Part shown: piece after piece, positions 11,101 to 18,170 of the stretch
Position numbering within the stretch: the first letter of the stretch is position 1
Layout: every line of letters begins with the position of its first letter
Assembly (NCBI RefSeq): GCF_022842015.1
Contig: NZ_JALHQJ010000011.1
Coordinates: forward strand, 1 to 51,616
Origin: Nitrosomonas sp.
GTDB lineage: Bacteria > Pseudomonadota > Gammaproteobacteria > Burkholderiales > Nitrosomonadaceae
Direction: 5' to 3'
DNA length: 51,616 bases
Program-made: the position numbers and the translations under genes
Notes under the pieces: model-generated
What the model saw: the letters and a program-made list of their open reading frames with translations, nothing else
Told to the model about the DNA's origin: nothing
Database searches by the model: none

Positions 11101-11257
11101 TATCGAGCGAATGGAGCTGAATGAAGAGCTATTTACCGATTACATGAGCAAACCTGAAATGCAGGAGCTGGTTTCCAAGTGGCTGGGAAATCAGGTATAT
11201 GAACGTTTGAGCAAATCTGAAAATAAAAATCACACCAAAAACAAATCTCTCCGATAA
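8195..11257 (+). CDS. hsdR: Type I restriction endonuclease/translocase subunit (HsdR)
   Basis: The 1020-residue motor and nuclease subunit. The start is the ATG at 8195, whose ATGA overlaps the previous stop; a TTG at 8162 is in frame but lies inside the preceding gene. The N-terminal PD-(D/E)xK nuclease shows Asp137, then Glu151-x-Lys153. The superfamily 2 motor has a P-loop at about residues 305-312 (Lys311), DEAH at 424-427, FTATP, and a late motif ending in QTLSRLNR. It pumps DNA and cuts at a distance when HsdS finds unmethylated sites. An acidic stretch near residue 800 is encoded by a 15-bp tandem repeat. Base composition drops within the gene: 40 of 60 bases are G or C in 10501-10560 but only 21 of 60 in 11041-11100, so the 3' end may have a different history. 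Confidence 0.95.
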   Translation: MKRTSEAAFETAIEAVLLADGYTHVNAKGFDRERAIFPDEALEFIRATQGKVWEKLEALHGEQTGARVLESLCKWLDVHGTLATLRHGFKCFGKTLRVAFFRPAHGLNPELEARYRANRLGLTRQLHFSPTSEKSLDVVLSVNGIPVVTLELKNPLSGQTAANAIHQYRHDRDPREPIFVFTKRALVHFAVDTEEAHMATRLAGSSTHFLPFNQGIDGGAGNPPDCEGRNYKTAYVWEEVLQRDSLLDLLARFLHLDVEEKTTDDGKKIRKESLIFPRYHQLQAVRHMVAAAASEGAGHNYLVEHSAGSGKSNTIAWLAHRLSSLHNERDERLFDSVVVITDRVVLDRQLQNTIYQFDHRQGVVQKIDEDSRQLAQALEDGVPIIITTLQKFPFVSGQLAKLSEERGEGGKSHLPARKYAVIIDEAHSSQSGETATELKGVLGGAELRRKAQEMAEEEGEVELERLFRSMAKRGHQPNMSFFAFTATPKHKTLAIFGRNGEPFHRYTMRQAIEEGFIEDVLKSYVTYKTYYKLIKKAEDDPNVERKKAAKALARFMRLHPHNIGQKTEVMVEHFQHFTRHKIGGHAKAMVVTGSRLEAVRYKQEFDRYIQEKGYPIKSLVAFSGTVEDDKIPEASYTEVGMNDGLKEKELPDTFAKPDFRVLLVAEKYQTGFDQPLLHTMYVDKRLAGIQAVQTLSRLNRTHPLKDDTFVLDFVNDPTEIQEAFRQYYEGSVMGEEVDPDKLYEVKAELDASGIYLQAEVEQFSQVFFAPKRRQSPGDHKIMNAVLDQAVARFKQLQDVEEEDVEEEEAELWRGKLQAFRNLYGFLSQVIPYQDSDLEKLFTYLRHLALKLPKRKSGPGYQFDEEVDLEYYRLQKISEGSISLNEGYGKPLDGPTEVGTGEARAEYVVLSRLIGIINERFGSELNEADQLFFEQIAEAAVQNEPLRRAAEVNSLDKFQLVFRQILESLFIERMELNEELFTDYMSKPEMQELVSKWLGNQVYERLSKSENKNHTKNKSLR
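10586..10615 (+). repeat. Perfect 15-bp tandem duplication inside hsdR
   Basis: Two adjoining identical copies of gatgtcgaggaagag occupy 10586-10600 and 10601-10615 and encode DVEEE twice, extending an acidic stretch. The unit is a multiple of three, so copy-number change would alter length without breaking the frame. Confidence 0.9.
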
Positions 11258-11342
11258 GGGACAAATTATTCTAGATCCGTTGCAGCAAGCCGATGACGAT
11301 CGGCGAAGTTGCCCCAGAGTCATCAGAACATCACAGCCGCTC

Positions 11343-11386
11343 GCGCATAAACTGGGTTAAGCGCTGGAGAAACCCAGTTTATGCGC
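11343..11386. repeat. Perfect 16-bp inverted repeat between convergent hsdR and aquaporin genes
   Basis: The left arm at 11343-11358 (gcgcataaactgggtt) is exactly complementary to the right arm at 11371-11386, with a 12-base loop. It lies between two convergent genes, so a bidirectional transcription-stopping hairpin is the simplest reading. No T-run follows on either strand, so it is not a textbook intrinsic terminator and could instead be a repeat element. Confidence 0.75.
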
Positions 11387-11398
11387 TCTAACAAAGCG

Positions 11399-12103
11399 TT
11401 ACAGCACCGCGTACACTACAGCGGCAGCCAATCCGCCGATAATGCCGCCCACTACCGGTACATAGGCATAACCCCAGTCGCTATCGCGCTTATTGGCCAT
11501 TGGGAGGATCGCATGCATGATGCGCGGCCCGAGATCACGTGCTGGATTGACCGCAAAACCGGTAGGGCCGCCCAGTGACAAACCGATACCAAACAGCAGC
11601 AGCGCAACCGGCAAGGCATCCAGCGCACCCAGGCTGGCCTGTGGGGAGACAATCATCATGACGCCAAACACCAGCATGAATGTACCGACCGCTTCAGTGA
11701 TTATGTTATTAACCGGGCTTCTGATCGCTGGCCCGGTGCAAAACGCCGCCAATTGCATATCGGGATCAGTTGTTGCGTCAAAATGCTGACGATAAGTGAT
11801 CCATACGATCAATGCACCCAGCATGGCGCCCAGCATTTGTCCCAAGGCATAAACAGGCACGTCGCCCCAAGCAAACTTGCCTGCCGCCGCGAGCCCGATA
11901 CTGACTGCGGGGTTCAAATGCGCACCGCTGGAGGCGGCCACCGCATAAACCGCCACGAAAAGCGCAATTCCCCAACCGGCCGCGATGGTTAACCATCCGG
12001 CATTATTGCCTTTGGATTTATTCAGCACGACGTTGGCAACCACGCCGTTACCCAATAACACTAAAATAAAAGTACCAATCAATTCACCAAGAAACGGAGT
12101 CAT
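11399..12103 (-). CDS. Aquaporin / glycerol facilitator family channel
   Basis: A 234-residue MIP-family channel in the inner membrane. Both half-helix motifs are present: HLNPAVS near residue 65 and FAVNPARDLGPR near residue 187. The Asp after the second NPAR is the mark of the glycerol-facilitator (GlpF) branch, so small neutral solutes such as glycerol are as likely as water. About six hydrophobic segments are visible. I chose the ATG at 12103, which has AAGGTGA a few bases upstream; a GTG at 12112 is in frame but overlaps that site. No glycerol kinase or dehydrogenase gene is nearby, so substrate is not shown by context. Confidence 0.9.
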   Translation of the reverse strand: MTPFLGELIGTFILVLLGNGVVANVVLNKSKGNNAGWLTIAAGWGIALFVAVYAVAASSGAHLNPAVSIGLAAAGKFAWGDVPVYALGQMLGAMLGALIVWITYRQHFDATTDPDMQLAAFCTGPAIRSPVNNIITEAVGTFMLVFGVMMIVSPQASLGALDALPVALLLFGIGLSLGGPTGFAVNPARDLGPRIMHAILPMANKRDSDWGYAYVPVVGGIIGGLAAAVVYAVL

Positions 12104-12517
12104 AGTTATCACCTTACTATTGAGTTGAATTTCGGAGAGCCTTCCCGAGGATGAGAAAGATTAATTGACTAATTTTTTTATAAAAACTTTCTATCACTTT
12201 GGAATGGCCAATTGATTATCACACAAAATGTGCAAGTGAGATATTTAGGCTGGATTTACTTTTTCGATTTGGATTAATAATCCAGTGTTGCAGCAGCAGA
12301 GTTTTCTGGAATAACAGTAGACTTACAATGTACGATAATTCAGGTCAAGTATGTTGTGATTTAGCAGGATAACAAGCCGATGATGAGTGATGAGGATACG
12401 TCGGAATCATCTGAGAATTCCGACAAAAATATTTTGAGAAGTGCGCCACATGCTGAGCGCACTTCAAATTGCTGATTTATATTACAACGTCCGAACTATG
12501 GTCGGCCTTGCAACCAA
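12104..12517. other. Intergenic region without a supported gene
   Basis: This AT-rich stretch separates two minus-strand genes. It must carry the promoter of the aquaporin gene in its left part and holds a terminator-like hairpin at 12438-12465. I see no convincing reading frame in it. Confidence 0.6.
12438..12465 (-). terminator. Likely terminator of the upstream minus-strand secreted-protein gene
   Basis: A 9-bp perfect stem (gaagtgcgc at 12438-12446 paired with 12457-12465) with a 10-base loop is followed, on the minus strand, by a T-rich stretch (about 12435-12425). It lies about 55 bases past the stop codon of the gene at 12518-13390. Confidence 0.55.
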
Positions 12518-13390
12518 CTAGCTGCCGCCTGTACCCAGAGGAGTAAAAACACCTTCTTCGTTGATCCAGGATTCATCGGTCACTGTATTGTAGATCGTAT
12601 CCGCATCAGTGGCGAAGCAATCAGGCACAATCACATTAGTGGACGTTGTATTAAGGCTCATCGTAACCGGAGGGGTAATAGTGATTCCTGGTACGCCTGC
12701 GAATCCGCTACTCTGCGCTGTAATATCAAAACACACATTAGAATTAATGATCAAATTAGCTGTATCGGCTGGAACATGCATAGTGCAATGCTTGCTGTTG
12801 GCAAACCCGTCCGCAAAAGACTGCAATGGATTGGGTCCAAGCGAACCAGCGGAAATTCCACCAAATGACGGTGAATTGCCCGTCGAAGTCGTCAATACAG
12901 AGATCCCTGTTTCAGCCGGTTGCTGAGGTGTTACACAAAAATTGTTAGCTGTGGGTAAAGCCACGCAGGACGCCCCCGTGCTGATATTGACTACGTTGCC
13001 GCTTTGCGTGTACGACAGCCCGGGTGGCGCACCTGAGGTATTACATCCCGGGATACTGCTGTTTCCGCCACTTTCAATAATTTGTGCAATTAATTCCGGC
13101 AGCCCCGCAACCCGGACTGGATTAGATCCATAAGGCCCGCCTAATACGTAAGCACCATTATCTCCCACATTCACCCCTGCATAAATTCCGGTCTCCGGAT
13201 AAAACCGGTATAACCATGGGTTAAGGCTTTGTGTCCCCTGGTGACTTGGGAAAAGATCTGGATAAGTATTTTCGGCCCAGTTCAAAAGTGTTTCGGTGTC
13301 GCTGTTGATGTCAGCCGAGGCCAAATGCGCACCACCCATCAGGGTAACTGTGCAGGCAGACAAAATAAATTGTTTGATCGATTTTTTCAT
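12518..13390 (-). CDS. Secreted protein of unknown function, six-cysteine type
   Basis: A 290-residue protein with a clear Sec signal peptide (MKKSIKQFILSACTVTLMGG, cleavage likely after ASA near residue 26). The segment after it (about 30-90: LLNWAENTYPDLFP, LYRFYPETGIYAGV, GAYVLGG) resembles a short repeat domain that I recognise from secreted betaproteobacterial proteins of unknown role. The rest is low in charge and rich in Ser, Thr, Gly and Asn, with six spaced cysteines suggesting disulfides outside the cytoplasm. A GAAGGG site precedes the ATG. The gene is transcribed on its own, with a hairpin downstream. I do not recognise a specific function. Confidence 0.75.
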   Translation of the reverse strand: MKKSIKQFILSACTVTLMGGAHLASADINSDTETLLNWAENTYPDLFPSHQGTQSLNPWLYRFYPETGIYAGVNVGDNGAYVLGGPYGSNPVRVAGLPELIAQIIESGGNSSIPGCNTSGAPPGLSYTQSGNVVNISTGASCVALPTANNFCVTPQQPAETGISVLTTSTGNSPSFGGISAGSLGPNPLQSFADGFANSKHCTMHVPADTANLIINSNVCFDITAQSSGFAGVPGITITPPVTMSLNTTSTNVIVPDCFATDADTIYNTVTDESWINEEGVFTPLGTGGS

Positions 13391-13566
13391 AAAGAACCCT
13401 TCTGATTTGTTATTGCAAATAGGTGTTTTTTAGAAGCATATCACAACTCAGATTGCGTCTGAAAATAGCTTACACGTATTCAAGGGTTAACACAGTCAGC
13501 CTCATATCTAGTGTAAGCATCGTATTGATTAAGGAGTAGCGCGCAACAAATGGTCCTGATAAATAA

Positions 13567-13590
13567 AAACCCCGTCAAATGACGGGGTTT
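13567..13590 (-). terminator. Intrinsic terminator of the PEP-CTERM gene
   Basis: An 11-bp stem (aaaccccgtca at 13567-13577 paired with 13580-13590) is followed on the minus strand by a T-rich tail (about 13568-13559). It sits just past the stop of the PEP-CTERM gene and is a textbook Rho-independent terminator. Confidence 0.85.
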
Positions 13591-13611
13591 GATGATGAAT
13601 GGATTATTCAG

Positions 13612-14229
13612 CTAAACACTTTGCTTTCTATAGCGTGTCACAAAACTGAGCAGTCCCAATCCGGCCAGCAACATCGCATACGTTCCTGGCTCCGGAACTG
13701 CGGCGGCAATCGTATTGAAAGCTGCACCACCAAAGATTGCGACATCGCCCTTGGTTGAGTGTGGGTTATGCAGGCCGAGTTGTAACACTTTTAAAGAATG
13801 TGCAATCGAATCCAGACCTGTCACAACTAGTATTCTATTTCCGGTGTGATACATGTCGTAAGTTCCCACATCGATACCATCGACGAAAAACTGTGCGAAA
13901 CCATCGTTATGATCTCCGGCCATGGTAAAACCAATGCTATTACTAGCGACTGAAAAAGTTGTCGTGGCTTGACTCGTTCCTGGAATACCTGCTGCTGAGT
14001 TATCAAACAACCATAATTCGCGTAAGCCTAAGCCTCCTCTGGGTCCATCGCCTGTCGTTTCCCAATCAATTCCACCACGTCCAGCATTTTTATACTCAAG
14101 AACTGCATTGCCACTGATACTCAATGGATTACCACTTCTTTCTGGTGTTTCTAACGGTATCCATTCAATCGCAAAGGCTGAGGCGTGTGAGCTGACCAGC
14201 AACAATGTAATTACCAATATTCGTATCAT
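13612..14229 (-). CDS. PEP-CTERM sorting domain protein
   Basis: A 205-residue exported protein. It begins with a signal peptide (MIRILVITLLLVSSHASAFA) and ends with the full PEP-CTERM signal: VPEPGTYAML, a hydrophobic helix (LLAGLGLLSFV) and a basic tail (TRYRKQSV). Such proteins are cut and anchored or released by an exosortase (EpsH/XrtA type) and are usually linked with exopolysaccharide or biofilm matrix. The middle is probably a beta-rich domain of unknown ligand. I chose the ATG at 14229, preceded by a purine-rich GGGAG/GGAG stretch and placing the signal peptide at the start; an upstream in-frame start near 14271 would bury it. No exosortase is present in this window. Confidence 0.88.
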   Translation of the reverse strand: MIRILVITLLLVSSHASAFAIEWIPLETPERSGNPLSISGNAVLEYKNAGRGGIDWETTGDGPRGGLGLRELWLFDNSAAGIPGTSQATTTFSVASNSIGFTMAGDHNDGFAQFFVDGIDVGTYDMYHTGNRILVVTGLDSIAHSLKVLQLGLHNPHSTKGDVAIFGGAAFNTIAAAVPEPGTYAMLLAGLGLLSFVTRYRKQSV

Positions 14230-14677
14230 TCTCCAACTCCCATTACAGTTAAAGTACTCAATGCAGGGCATGGAATAACAGGATTGGGCATTTTACTGCA
14301 ACCTCATCCTTCAAAAATACCATGCCGGCGTGATACCTTTAATAAACCCAGCTTGTTCATGCTCAACGAGCAATTGAAATCAGTCAAAATTAAGCAATTA
14401 GATTTCTCACATTATCAGTGCGCGCAAGTACACTCAATTCGTAGAATAAAGAGGCAATTCTTCCTCAAATATCGAAATTACCTGCAAGGAGATTGAGATA
14501 GCGCATGGAAAAATAATACCCCTCAGCGAGATTTATTATAAAGTCAGAAAAAGTCGCAATAATTTGATTGGAACAATCGATTGGTTACCGCCAATTATTC
14601 TTATTTGCAAGATCAAAAACAATGTATCAGTATATAAACAAGCTATTGAAATATAGCAATTTTAGAAGAGGACAGAA
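14230..14677. other. Divergent promoter region, no supported gene
   Basis: This AT-rich region separates the PEP-CTERM gene (minus) from the mechanosensitive channel gene (plus) and should hold both promoters. A 70-codon frame at 14284-14496 has no ribosome-binding site and no recognisable protein character, so I do not call it. Confidence 0.6.
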
Positions 14678-16063
14678 ATGATGAGAATGCTATTGAAGAT
14701 ATCAGCAATCTGGATTTTGTTCCTATCAATTTCTGTGTGCGCTGACCCCATATCGGATCTGATAACTGGAGAAAAGAAACCTGAAAGCGCTCCTAAGACC
14801 GAGAAAGTTATTGAAGTTAACAGTTCTGCGCATGACGATAAAAAGATTCAAAAACGTCTTGAGAAAATTTTCTCCGAACTGGAAAATTTACAGAATATAA
14901 AGATTTTGGTTAGCAATGGTATTGTTACGTTGCAGGGCGATGTTAGCGCCTCATCCACGAAAACTAAAGCCTTACAACTCGCCCAGCAAGTTGCCGGGGT
15001 CGTCGAGGTAGAAAATGAGATCGTAGTCACTCATAATTTAAAAGCACGCCTGGAGAATACTTGGAAAAAATTCTCAGGAACCGCAAATGAGTTAATTACG
15101 AGCTTACCCCTTTTGTTACTGGCAATACTTGCGTTTGTAATGTCATGGATGCTCGGTGGATGGATATCTGAGCGTCGCAATCTTTTTCGACGCATTGCAC
15201 CGAATTATTTTATTGCGAATCTGTTCGGACAGATTACGCACTTGTTATTTATTTTGCTCGGTCTTGTCATTGCCCTGTCCTTACTGGACCTCACTGCCAT
15301 ACTGGGTACCTTACTAGGAGCAGCAGGTATCGTGGGACTTGCCATCGGTTTTGCAGTTCGTGATACCGTCGAAAACTATATTGCCAGTATTTTATTAAGC
15401 TTACGCAATCCGTTTGAGGTCAATGATCTGGTTAACATTGATGGAAATGAAGGCAATGTGGTACGTTTGACCACGCGAGCAACTATTTTGATTTCACCCG
15501 ATGGCAATCATATTCGCATACCTAATTCGACTGTATTTAAAGCTGTTATTGTCAACTTTACCCGCAATGCAGAGCGGCGTTTTCAATTCGACGTGGGAAT
15601 TGATACCCAGCAAGATTTACTTGAAGCACAAGCGTTGGCTTTACAAGCCTTGAGCTCAATCGAAGGCGTGTTGTCTGAACCCAAACCAATCGTTGCGATA
15701 GAAGCGCTGGGCGACTCCAATATCCTGCTGCGAATTTATGGATGGGTGAATCAAACAAACCATAGTTTCTTAAAAGTGCGCAGCGAAGCGATTCGACATA
15801 TAAAACAGACATTTGATCAAGCAAATATCATCATGCCAGACCCTACTTATCAGATCAGGGTATTGAATGGAACAAGTAAAGATTTAGCGCAAAACGTCAA
15901 CGTTGAACAAGGCACCACATACCCTACTGACAAACAGGCCAAATCGTCTACTCATGCGGTTGCAGATATTAGCTCGGACAATACCATTGAAAAGAAAGTG
16001 GCGGAAGAACAAGTCCAAAACGATACTGAGAATCTACTTGATAAACAAACCTCGCTAGAATGA
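14678..16063 (+). CDS. BON-domain mechanosensitive (MscS-family) ion channel
   Basis: A 461-residue inner-membrane channel. A signal peptide (ends near VCA, residue 22) is followed by a periplasmic BON domain (about 55-115: KIQKRLEKIF, VSNGIVTLQGDV, GVVEVENEIVV). Three transmembrane segments come next, then the MscS pore helix and beta domain (about 200-290: LGAAGIVGLAIGFAVRDTVE, RNPFEVNDLVNIDG, IRIPNSTVF). The tail after residue 400 is low-complexity and charged. MscS channels open under membrane tension to release solutes at osmotic downshock. BON domains bind phospholipid or other envelope parts, so sensing from the periplasmic side is plausible. An AGAGG site precedes the ATG. It is a single-gene unit. 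Confidence 0.9.
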   Translation: MMRMLLKISAIWILFLSISVCADPISDLITGEKKPESAPKTEKVIEVNSSAHDDKKIQKRLEKIFSELENLQNIKILVSNGIVTLQGDVSASSTKTKALQLAQQVAGVVEVENEIVVTHNLKARLENTWKKFSGTANELITSLPLLLLAILAFVMSWMLGGWISERRNLFRRIAPNYFIANLFGQITHLLFILLGLVIALSLLDLTAILGTLLGAAGIVGLAIGFAVRDTVENYIASILLSLRNPFEVNDLVNIDGNEGNVVRLTTRATILISPDGNHIRIPNSTVFKAVIVNFTRNAERRFQFDVGIDTQQDLLEAQALALQALSSIEGVLSEPKPIVAIEALGDSNILLRIYGWVNQTNHSFLKVRSEAIRHIKQTFDQANIIMPDPTYQIRVLNGTSKDLAQNVNVEQGTTYPTDKQAKSSTHAVADISSDNTIEKKVAEEQVQNDTENLLDKQTSLE

Positions 16064-16222
16064 CCGAAAATATTTTTTATATGCTTCTGTTATACAAATA
16101 AATATTAACAACAGCAGCATCATATCGTCACGTTTTTTGCGGAATGATGCCGCTGGGTTTTGCTCTACGTTGCAGCACAATCCCAAGAGGCCATTGCTGC
16201 GTAAAAGTATTCGTTCCTCTGA

Positions 16223-16838
16223 TCAATTCACAGATGTAACACATATCACGCGGGGATCATCAGCAAATTCAAGCAACAAGCGCTGCACACGTTCCTGCCA
16301 CGCGTCGGCAAATGCAGTCTGTTGCGCTGCATCAGCACAATCCTGCAAGATCGCCATCAGACGCTCGCCTTGAGCGGGATCGGCCGGTATCAGCGAGACA
16401 TCGAGCGTCACCGCCACGCTCGCGTTGCTATCGAGGCGGGTAAAAATAATGGCTTCTCCTTCGCGTTGTGGTGCAAAACTGAGCAATCCCTTGCGTCGGT
16501 AACGCCCGCATATTCCCTGGAAACCGTTACCTGAAGCAGCACCCGTCAGTAACGTCAGCACCTGCGCCATGACCCCGGTGACGCCCTCATCCTCCGGTGC
16601 GGGCATATGCACGGCAATATTGCCGCGCTCTGCAAGCTCGCCCGGATAAAGCGTAGCCCAGTGCCGCGCGTCCAATCAAAAACGCTCCGGCTACGGTAGG
16701 ACATGAATGTCCGGCCAGACGCACTGCATCCAGATAATGATAATCAAACCGCCCACCTTGAGCAGCACCCAACACGGCGGCAAACGGGTCATGGGTATGT
16801 ATAACCGGGGCTTGTTCATAAAAATCAGGAAAATTCAT
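16223..16838 (-). pseudogene. FmdE-like protein gene with a frameshift
   Basis: The family is that of formylmethanofuran dehydrogenase subunit E-like proteins, small metal-binding proteins also found without methanogenesis. The first frame starts at the ATG at 16838 (AAGGAT upstream) and reads through DAVRLAGHSCPTVAGAFLIG, the conserved metal-site region. It then loses the family pattern. The next part, LYPGELAERGNIAV, continues in another frame down to 16223. One extra base near 16650 explains the break, in the minus-strand stretch ggctacgctttatccgg. Together the pieces make about 205 residues, the normal size. Either the gene is dead or the sequence has an error here. It lies just downstream of a hemerythrin-like gene and a formate/nitrite channel. 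Confidence 0.7.
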
Positions 16839-16872
16839 ATTTATATCCTTTTTTAATGGATTCATAGGATTC

Positions 16873-17271
16873 TTAAATTAAATCTGCAGTACGAGGATGC
16901 GATTGCAATTGCGGAAAAAGCACGCGCTCTTCATAGCGCACATGCGCAGCCAGCAACTCGCCAACACGGCGTAGCCGTGCTGCTGAATCGAGTTCGCAAG
17001 GCCCGCAAGCCAGCATGCGTAACTCTTCATGTTCAGTAAGGATACGCGCAACGATTTCAGCATTCAACGTATCTTCGGTAAGCCGCAATAGCGCTTCTTC
17101 TTGGACAAAGTGCGACGCCAGCACATCATGCCAGTGCGCTTCAATGCGTTCCACCATCGCCAAGGTAGTCGCTGTATCATTACTCTCTGCCGCTTTCCGG
17201 GCGGCACGGGCCAGCACTAGCGATGTATGGTGTTCACGGGATAAAGAGAGTAAAACGCCAGTACGGGGCAT
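16873..17271 (-). CDS. Hemerythrin-like (HHE) domain protein
   Basis: A 132-residue cytoplasmic four-helix protein with the ligands of a diiron hemerythrin site in order: His14/His15 (REHHTS), His46/His48, His54 with Glu58 (HFVQEE), His81 (TEHEELR), and His110 with Glu114/115 (HVRYEER). Such proteins bind O2 or NO or act in iron and nitrosative-stress handling. It sits between the formate/nitrite channel and the FmdE-like pseudogene on the same strand, so a link to nitrite or NO is plausible but inferred. No strong ribosome-binding site is visible before the ATG. Confidence 0.85.
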   Translation of the reverse strand: MPRTGVLLSLSREHHTSLVLARAARKAAESNDTATTLAMVERIEAHWHDVLASHFVQEEALLRLTEDTLNAEIVARILTEHEELRMLACGPCELDSAARLRRVGELLAAHVRYEERVLFPQLQSHPRTADLI

Positions 17272-17342
17272 ATTTTTAAAAAGTAGTTACATTCATTGAT
17301 CTGCTCCGCATGTTCTACGGTAACACCACAGTCAATTGCACG

Positions 17343-18146
17343 TTAAAGTTGATTAGTTGATTTACCATGACTCCAATACAACATAAACCCGGTAAATAGC
17401 ATGCCGCCAAATAAATTACCCGCGATCACCGGCAGTCCATTCCATAACCACCAGTCCGCTATGGTGATATCTGCACCCAGCAATATGCCGGCAGGAATCA
17501 CGAACATGTTGACGATAGCGTGTTCGTAACCAAGACCGAAAAAGGTCATGATCGGCAGCCACATGGCGGCGATTTTTCCGCCAGTGGTGCTGGAGGTAAA
17601 AGCCATCACTGCACCTAAAGTGACCATCCAGTTACACAGCATCGCGCTGGTAAAGGCAGTAATCGTACCGTTGAAACCCAATTTGGCGTATTCGAGTGTT
17701 TTAGTCTCGGCAATGGTGATGGTTCGTTGCAGTGCGGGAATGGTTTCCGGATCGATTACTCCCATTTTGGTTGCCACAACACAATATAAATACGCATATG
17801 TGACACTGCCGATCAAATTGCCGATTAACACCCAGCTCCAGTTGACGAGCAAACGACTAAATGGAGTTCTTTTGTCTTTGACAGCAATCGGAATCAATGC
17901 GAAATTGCCGGTGGCGAGTTCCAATCCGAGCAATACGATCATGACAAAACCTACCGGAAACACCAAGGCACCAGCAATACCCCAGCCTGTTTGTGCCGCA
18001 GCCAGAATCGCCAGCGTGGTCGCGTAACCGAGGAAAGCGCCCGCCAAGAAACCTCGAATCAACAATTGCTTGACCGGAAGACTCGCCTTTTTGGCGCCTG
18101 CTTGCAACATGTTCTCAACGACGTCTTCCGGTTTTACATACGCCAT
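17343..18146 (-). CDS. Formate/nitrite transporter family (FocA/NirC) channel
   Basis: A 267-residue FNT channel with six hydrophobic helices. Family features include the N-terminal GAKKASLPVKQLLIRGFLAG, the LELATGNFA loop, NWSWVLIGNLIGS, and a second-half MLCNWMVTLG, followed by GYEHAIVNMF, which carries the central conserved histidine. It passes formate, nitrite or similar small anions across the inner membrane. In an ammonia oxidiser nitrite would be the obvious substrate, but the organism assignment is itself inferred. A promoter probably lies in 18147-18170 or inside hemW, since the genes are close and co-oriented. Confidence 0.92.
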   Translation of the reverse strand: MAYVKPEDVVENMLQAGAKKASLPVKQLLIRGFLAGAFLGYATTLAILAAAQTGWGIAGALVFPVGFVMIVLLGLELATGNFALIPIAVKDKRTPFSRLLVNWSWVLIGNLIGSVTYAYLYCVVATKMGVIDPETIPALQRTITIAETKTLEYAKLGFNGTITAFTSAMLCNWMVTLGAVMAFTSSTTGGKIAAMWLPIMTFFGLGYEHAIVNMFVIPAGILLGADITIADWWLWNGLPVIAGNLFGGMLFTGFMLYWSHGKSTNQL

Positions 18147-18170
18147 AGTCCTACTCTCCCACGCACAAAT

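Noticed and set aside
11380..11410. Possible integron attC-like edge (taacaaagcg) beside the 16-bp hairpin
   Set aside because: No matching opposite core site and no integrase; the resemblance is too short to mean anything.
14284..14496. Small plus-strand frame of 70 codons
   Set aside because: No ribosome-binding site or protein-like composition; lies in a divergent promoter region.
16587..16865. Short intact gene of 92 codons on the minus strand
   Set aside because: Its end loses the FmdE pattern, which resumes in another frame; better explained as the first half of a frameshifted gene.
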